This document shows positions 53,301 to 62,300 of a stretch of 64,000 nucleotides of DNA, piece by piece. A program made the position numbers and the translations under genes. Source of the DNA: Streblospio benedicti (Eukaryota > Annelida > Polychaeta > Spionida > Spionidae); the NCBI GenBank assembly GCA_019095985.1, contig CM032659.1, positions 15,039,530-15,103,529 on the forward strand, given 5' to 3'. The first letter of the stretch is position 1. Every line of letters starts with the position of its first letter. Below the pieces are notes generated by a model. That model did no database searches and was not told the DNA's origin. It was given only the letters and a program-made list of their open reading frames with translations.

Positions 53301-56300
53301 TATGCTCCTTACTGTGAATGACGTTCTGAAATAGACGATTGGTCACGAAGTTTGCATTGATTTTTTTGTTTGTGTGCTGTTGTCAGGTGGTGTTTGGTGC
53401 TGCTGACAACAGTGAGGTGGCGCTGCGAGACGCCTCCGGCGCCTACATCGAGTCAGCGCCGGCGCCGGGACTGCTGCACTGCACCCAGTACACAGAGCTG
53501 TGGGTCGACTGGACAGACAACATCATGGTCAGTCCACATGCGTGATGATTCTATGGTACCTCTATCTATTAGAAGCACCCACAAGACTGACCTCAGATGG
53601 TGGTCAATAGAAAGGGGGTCTCTTTATGGAGGTTAATGTTCTGTTGAAGAAGCATTGGAACTGTGAGAAGTTCTCTTATTTTAGAGGTCATCTCACTACA
53701 GTGGTGGTCTTAATTTGTCAAGCAAAAAATACAATTGGACTCATTTATCTTTAGAAGTCAAACTTATGACTAGAGAAAAAAAATGTTTCCCAACATATTT
53801 TTGGATATTGCAATCTCCACTGATAAGTTTACATTGCGAATAACTCAAACTTCAGCTTTGCTCCTTTCAAGTTCAAGTAAGAGGTTCCATCTTATTGTTG
53901 TTGCTTTATACGCAAAAATGACTTGTAGTAGTTGGACAAAACACATCTGAACCCATATAGAGGCATTGTTAGCCAAGTGTTGCTGTGAGTGTGTGTGTGT
54001 TGCAGGCTGGTCGTGGAGCCCCCATGGACGACGTCCTCCTCACCAAGCCGGACACGGACGGAGACTTCACGGTGCAGTGGCTCGAGCTGTCGGTACCGGC
54101 CACGGGCGACTTCGCCGCTCACTGGGACTTCAACGTCGACCAGGGTACGGGCAGTGGGGGGAGAGGACTAGCAGCAGCAAACCAGGTTTTTGGGGAAGGG
54201 TGGGGGGTGCAGGTAGTGCAGCTAGTGGAATTTATGGGTATTGTAAGTGCTAAAGCTCGTGGACATGCTAAAAACATCAAAAAATATCTTTGGGGAAAGT
54301 GGCTTGGCGGGGGACGTCCTCTGTGACATCATGGGCATGGGGAAGGTTTCAAACAATACTTTGCTCTGTGAGATAAAATATGTGAGAAAAATTGATCCTG
54401 ATTGCAGGTAAATGTAACTATTTTTTCTAGGGTGGGAATTCTTCCAGAGGGCCTAGATCCTATTTTACTTATGCCCAATAATTCAAAAGTAAAACTCATA
54501 ACAGCAGTTGTTCCTGTCATGCATGGTAGCTTATGTTCATAATAGTTTTGTTTTTGCCAAACAATTTACAAAATGCTTAACTACTAAACATTATTAACTT
54601 ATAATTTTGGATAGCTCAAATTTTATAGTAACACCTTCAAGTTTAATTTAACACAGATCCAATCGTAACCAAGTACTTCAGCACATTCCCTTGTAAGATG
54701 ACCATATCTATGAGGAGGTTCACACGTATTTGTTCGCCCACAGTGACGTACCTGCGTCTGAACGTGTCCGAGCGTTACGGCGACTACGCAGACTTCTGGC
54801 TGTCGGTGGCCGGGCTGGACAGTGTCGTGTTCACCGTGCTCGCCTGTAACAGTGTGAGCCTCGCCCTCGCCGAGACGCACCGCAACCCGTACGTACACCA
54901 TATGCGCTAACAGGGCCATCTGCTGTGGATGGACCACATCATAGAAAGGGGTGGTCAAATATATTCACTTTACAAAACTTGCATACTCTTGCCCCACGTT
55001 TAATAATGATATAAAACTTGTTAGAAACCATGGATTCAATTGATCTCAAAAGGAAAGTGGTCTTATTACAGAGATTAGCAGTGGTCTCTTTATGACAGCT
55101 TGGGACCATGAAAGATGGTTTTATAGAGGTGGTCTGAATTGGGTGTTGTACTGTATTTTTGTGTCTTTGTGCTGTATATGGTTAACAAGTCCGGTGCTAC
55201 TCCCAAGTCAACAGTATTTAAGCACGCTACTTGTCCACAGCTGAAGTCATGTTGCTAGTCATGTTATACAAAATAGTGGCAGTGAAACGTAAATGTAACA
55301 AAAAACTTTTACTGTGAGTTTTGTGCTGCTGTAGTTACACCGATACCTATGAGGTGGAGCTCGTTGCCGTCGACGATGGCAAGTGTCGTCTGCGAGATGC
55401 CGTCCGTGGCGCCATCTTGGACGAGGTCACCGTGGATGACCTGCTGTCGTGTGACCACCCCACCACCCTGTGGGTCAGCTGGAAGGACGGTGAGGCAGGG
55501 CTTGGACACGTGGGTTGTGTAAACGTTGAAGGAAACACATAATGTAGTATTCAAAGTATTCAAAGAATCACCATCATTATACTGAATGTGTTTGGGGTGT
55601 TAAGGTGTATTAAACAATCATCTTGTTCAATGAATGTAAACTTATAGCAACCTGGGTTCCTTCATTGTATCTGTATCTGTATATATGACGCTGCTTGAGG
55701 TCCTGAACAGGCGCCATGGCAGCGGGGAATTGCTCTCTACTGCTGCATGCGCGGACAGTCAATTGCAGCTTTCAACTGCTTGATGGTCTCAGACTGGATT
55801 ATCACCTCTGGGAGAGAGTTCCAGTCAATAACTGTTCGTACAAAGAATGGGGCCACTTTGGGGGCTGAACAGTTTTGCTATTGATTTTTATACGGAATGC
55901 TCAACAATGTTTGAACAGCTGTATTCATTGAATGATTTAACCTTTATACGTCGACGTCCTGACTTGGCTGGAACCAGGAAATCAGGTGCTGGGATAGCTT
56001 GCACCAACCCTTCCACCACCTTGTACATAAATGTGAGTCTTAGATTCTTCCTCCTATCCTCTAGAGGTTTGAGTTCAAGACGGTTTAGCATGTCCATGAC
56101 ATATCCCGGGGTTTTGGTGGTGTAGTCGCTCACCATGAATCTGGCTGCACACCATTTGACTGTTCAATGCGATCAATGTTCCCTCTAGTGTAGGGGTCCC
56201 AAACAACTGATCCATATTCAAGAATAGAAGGACTAATGCTATGTAGGCCATATGTTTTCTGATTTGTGAAACCTCTTAGGTTCCTGTGGAGGAACCCAAG

Positions 56301-59300
56301 TGTTGAGTTTGCTTTTTAGTGATCTTACTGATGTGTTGATCCCATTTAAGGTTGCGATATCCAGGTGGAGCTACGGACTATTGGTAATCTGCTCTAGGAT
56401 GGTATCAAGGAATTGATAGAAATATGGAAGTTTGCCTTTGACAGGATCTTACATTTACTGGCATTGAAAGACATCCCCCATCTTTCAGCCCACAGTTCGA
56501 GACGTTAAGATCCTCTTGGAGTGCTTCCTGATCCTGTATAGCGTTAATGACTCGAGTATAACAGGCAGTCATCTGAACAGTCTGATAGTGGAGCTTAAAC
56601 CATCAGCAATGTCGGTAATATGACATAGAAACAGGAGCGGTCCCAACACAGTTCCCTCGGGACTCCAGGTTCAATGGATTTCACTGGAGCATTTGCCATC
56701 AAGGATAACCTTCATCCATCAGGAAGACCGATAACCATCCATGGAGCTGGTCGCCGATACCATAGGATGTGAGTTTGGATAAGAGTTTCTTATGAGGGAT
56801 GGTATGTTTGAAAAATCTAACATTCCATGAATCGACGTGGTGCATTTTTTATCGAATGACATACTGTCATTAAAGGTTGTTAGCAGTTGAAGTAGCCGGA
56901 TCTAAAGCCATGGTTTAGAGCTGTTAAGATTCCATGTTGCTCCAGGTGTAGCATGATGTGTCGATGGATGATATGCTCAAGAGTTTTGCATACAACGTGA
57001 TTATATACAGAATATTAACAGATACCAGTAGGAACCAATCCTGTCATTCTTGGCTAAACTTCTATTCGGCCCGATGATGTTGTTGTGACAATGAAAGTTT
57101 CACCGAAAATGACATGTTTGGTTCCAATTGGTGTCTGTTACAATTCTGTATATAATCATCTTTTTTTATTCTCTTTTTTCATGATTTTACTTTTAGTGCA
57201 GTAGAACCTCCAATTAAGACCAAATGTGGTCCTAATAGAGAGGTTTTACTGTAATTTGAACTGTAAAGGACTTGTTTTGAAACTGTTGCTGCTGTGCTGC
57301 AGGTCTGGGTGTGGGGATGGGTCCTGTCGTGGGCCAACAGCGCTTCTTACATCACGGCGGCGACACCCACCCCGTCAACTCCATCTCCGTGGAAACCAAG
57401 GACACGCGGGGAGAATTTGAGTTCGTCCAAGATCAAGGTGAGGCAATACAGGGTCATGGCCAGCGGAAGGCCTGAGGAAATCTCATCTGAATGTATGTAT
57501 ATACTTCAAATAAATATATTGGAATGACGTATTTTGCTGTTACGCACTTGTATTTGGGCAAGATGGATGTGGATTGCAACACGTCCAAACCCCCTCAAGA
57601 CCTGGACACAGTTGCTCCTTATCTAAAGTAGAACCTCGGTTAGGACCATCACATTTTGTCCAGATGACTCAGACCTCTAAAACCATTTGAGGTTGTTTGT
57701 TCAGTTGGGCAAGCTAGATTTTTAAATTACTGTGCTGTCTGATATGCATAGGTGTGACACTAATTTTCAACTGAGTCAATTTTATAGTTTAAAACAGATT
57801 GAAAGACCTGTGTCACTTTCAGTGAAAGTAGAGCCCACTTAATCGGAGTTTCTTCTGTCCTATTATCCGGCAGGTTCGAGCCACACTGTATTCACCCCGC
57901 CGTCGGCCTCCGACCCCCTCTATGAGTACTACTGGGTGGAGCCGCGCTGGACGGCGCTTGAGTTCAGGCTGCGTGCGTGTGCCGAGGGTCGCGTGGCGCT
58001 CGCTCAGACCCTCGGAGACGTGAGCGCCGGTGCCTACGAGGTCGTCATCGGAGCCTTTGGACAACACACGGTACACAGTGATCCTAACATGAGAACTCCT
58101 CATTGGTTTTTGAAAATGAAGTAAAACTTTGCCTGTCCACAATTGGCTTCCTCAGGCTCCAATATTATGTATTATACATGAAAAGTTAGCGTAGTTGAAA
58201 GAATTACAGCTGTTTGAAATCTTGAATGAATAAAAATGTGTGTTAAATGTGGGTTTAGTGTTGCTTTCATACCTTTCAATCTGTGAATACTTTAACCTGC
58301 ACATTCCATGAATGAACAGTTTTACATTTTAACCTATCACAGAAGCAAAACTTGAGTGTTTGTGCTAATATTCTTATGCCATTTGTAAATTCTTCAGAGC
58401 AATCACATACAATGTGTTACCTGTTGGCAGGACGTCGATCCACGAGTCTGTTGGTGGCGCGGCCCGCGCAGAGGCGGACACCCCCGGCCTGCTCAGCTGT
58501 GACGCCTTCACAACGCTGTGGGTCTCCTGGGGCGACGACAAGTGAGGCAACATACAGCAGACAGCAACCAAATAAAAAAAAACTACTGATAAGAATGAGG
58601 TTTCACTGATTTGATAAGTGACAAAAAGCACAGAATTTCATGTGGAACTACAGGGCTTTAAATCGACACTGGCATATTGGCAATTTGCCAATTATAAAGA
58701 TTATAGTTTTTTGCCAGTGTACAATTTGGGTACATGTATTGGCACATCGTCAGTTGAAATTTGTCCCAAAGCTCCCATAAGATTAAAGAATTGACGTGAG
58801 AATGGAGTTGTTTGCCAATAAAGATTTTGAGCACCAACAATGCACATCAAACTTCACTTCCTGTGAGATCAATGCGACAATCCTTAGATTATACTTACAA
58901 TGTTAAAATCAATGACTATTCCACAATGTCTGATCCTACAATGTCATATTTATCTTACCAATTAACAAGCAACTATCCTGACATATTTATGACGTGGCAA
59001 TGAAAAAATGTGGTGGATGCTGCACTAAACATAAATTTGCACATTTCAAAATCAAGTATGTAATGTACATTTATTACAAATTTTAGTAGAATCTTGTTTA
59101 CCCAGTACAAGTGCCACCCCCTCAGTAGGCTGGTAGATATTACTCAAAAGGGCTCTGGAAATCAAAAAGGTATACTTGGCATAATGAAAAAATTCCACTT
59201 GTACCATGGCTTTACACAACCCGTCTGGGTGGATGTTACTTTCTAAAGTGGTGTAGTTTTAACCCTCCCCCTGGGTGTGTTGTTGCAGTATCCGCGTGGG

Positions 59301-62300
59301 TTCGGGAGCGCTCGGCACCTCGCTGCTGGTGCAGTGGTCTGGGATCGTGGACATGGCTCCGGTGGGCGCGGCCAGCCTCACGACGGGCGCGGGAGGAGGG
59401 GAGTGGCGCGTGGAGCAGAGCCCCGGTACGCACGCAACAGGCCACACTGTCAAAAGACATTATATCTAACAAGAGTTATCATTTAAACCAACAATACTCC
59501 AGGAGGGGTTTGAAGGGTTTCGCTGAGCACTGCTTCAGTGCAATATTTTCTTCTGTTGAGTTATTATGAAATGTTCATGGAAATGTTGTAAAGGTATTCC
59601 TTGGACAATAGCTCATGAGTAGAAGAACGGAACCTCCCTTTACACAACCGAACCCCTCTTTACAAAGCGCTAACCACAGCCCCGCACTAATGCCATTGAT
59701 CATGTTTTTACTATAATATGAATATATAAGCAATCGCTTATAACTCAACCCAGCAAGAAACCTACATTATCCCTCTCATGTTCCCGCCTGCTGCAGTGTC
59801 AGTGTCCGAGTCGCTGACGCCGGTGGACTACGGTTACTCCCACGTGTGGGTGTCGGTGGTCGGGCGCCACTCGCTCGTGTTCTCCGTGATGGCGTGTTCC
59901 GACGTGCACGTGGCGCTGTCGTCGGTGCCGGCGCCACGCTGTGACGGCACCGACCAGTGCAAGGAGAGGACCATGGCATACGAGGTAACGGCGCCGCACA
60001 GGAGGGCGGGGGGGGGGGGTAACAATGTATACATTCTCACTCTCATTTGTCATAGAAACCTCAGTTTACATGTTTCGCCAATGGAGACAAGTCATTAGGG
60101 GGGCAATATTGGTTTTTTTGTTAGTGTAACAGGTAAAATTGAAAACCCTGGAGCATGATTTTCACGCACTTACACAAAATAAGTTTCCAAATGTCCACAC
60201 TCTCCCTCAAAAAGTGCCATCTACGTAAATCAATACATTTCATATTTTTAAGCCCACCACCTCCACACTGCAAAAAATCAGGCCTCCAATCACTCCCACT
60301 AGTTTTGTCATGAGCGCATGAGCTTGCTATCAATATGAAAGTGCATCCTAAATACAAGCTCAGTGCGCTTTAATGCACGGGGATACGGTATGTAAATTTA
60401 TACATTTCATGTTTTTAAGCCCACCACCTCCGCACCAAAAAAAAAAAAATCTGACCTCCAGGCACTCCCTAGACTCCCAGTAGTTTTGTCATCTGTTCAA
60501 TTTATGTGGTATTATTGACAGAGCTCCCGCTGCCATGGACAACTGGCATGTATGGAGAGATGTATGCCCAGTGCCCACTTATTTCGTCTCAACCACTCAG
60601 AACACAGGAAATAAAAGAGTATCATTGAAAGATTGGTACAATGTGTTATTTTGCCTGGCAGGTGGTGATAGGTGGTCCTGGTGACCCCAACTGGCTGACC
60701 ATTCACAAGACCCCCCAGGGCCCCGCCGCAGCCGACCGCACACTGGACGACCTCCTCAGCTGCTCCGAGTACAGGACATTCTGGGTGTCATGGCACCAGG
60801 GATACATAGAGGTGAGAGGGGTTGGCGGGGTCAGTACACAGAGGAAGCCTTATATTGCATTTTAGCTATTGCCTAATAAACATTTTGTACATACGTACTT
60901 AAATAGGATAAGCAACATACAGCCAGTGGGCTGGCAACGACGGTCCACTGGAAAATAGTAAAAGTAATTTTTGCTGGGACATTTCAGTCTGTATTGTTGA
61001 TTTCTGGAAAAATAATTACATACATACGAAAATTTCCTTGAAACATTGGAAGTTTACTAAAACATTAAACCATAAATAGTGCCTTGCGTGCCCATGAAAT
61101 GATAAGAGAATCTGTGGTTGTTATAAAGCTGGTGTGTTGACAGGTGGGGCAGGGTGCAGACGTGGAGGAGAGGGCCCTGCTGTCGTGGAGGGACCGTGGC
61201 TACCACACCGTCAACAGCATCGGTACGGGCACCAACAATATCCAATGCTATACATCACTGGCAGATCCAGGTTTTCAGAAATAGGGTGTGGGGGCCACTT
61301 AAGCTATGACATGGGTTTCATACGCATGATCGATAGCGAACATGCCAAAAACCCTTTGAAAATAAGGTATTTTGTTGGAAAGGGAGGGGGGGCTCCCCCT
61401 CGGCCTCCTACCCCTGCATCTGCCTACGTACATAGATATAATGTAATAAATCCACTTGGCTGTAGGTATTCAATTCTAATCATCTCTCTCTCTCAGTTCT
61501 CTAAACCAAGCACATAAATACCACTATATCATTGACAAAGTTGAAGGCAATCTTCTATTGTACTAGATGAAGATTCTCTTTGTTTTCTTTCATTATGAAC
61601 TTTACTTAATTGTGAATTTTTCAAAGCTATTATGTTACATTGTGTTACTAAAGTACAGGCCTGTAGGCATGAATTGCCATTATTAGGTTCACAAAGATGA
61701 GGCACAAGTTACCTTAGGTGCTCAGCCCGAGTCAGCAGGCTGAGGTCTGAGGTCAAAACATCCCGCAAGCTCAGCTTTTAACAGTTTGAAAACATTAACA
61801 AAGATAAACATGATCTGATGTTTATATTAATGCATTCAACAAAAATCCATTTGAGACCAACACAACGATGAACTTGCACCTTAATACCATTCATTGAAAA
61901 TGAGGAAAATAAGGCATGGCAATATCCTTTGTCCACTGTGTTTTAGGCCTATCTACCGGCTTTGGCAGCAGCGGCAAGTGGAGGATCGAGAATGAAGAAG
62001 GTGAGAAAAGCAGGCTGAAACATCAGCACGATGTTAGTGATGAGTCAGGGGAGACCTTATGTAACAAATGAGAATGTTTTTGATGATAGATTGCCATGAT
62101 TCTATTGAAGGCATTGCTCCAAATTATGAGTGACTGATATTTTGTGTTATATTAGTTCAAATTTTGTTCATTTTTTATTTATGGAAACAACACCAATGAA
62201 TGAATAAAACATATGTAACATATCTATAAGAAAATTAAAAACCATTGAAGAAAACAAATAAACAATGTAATTTTTTTTCCAATTTATATTTAACTTGGGT

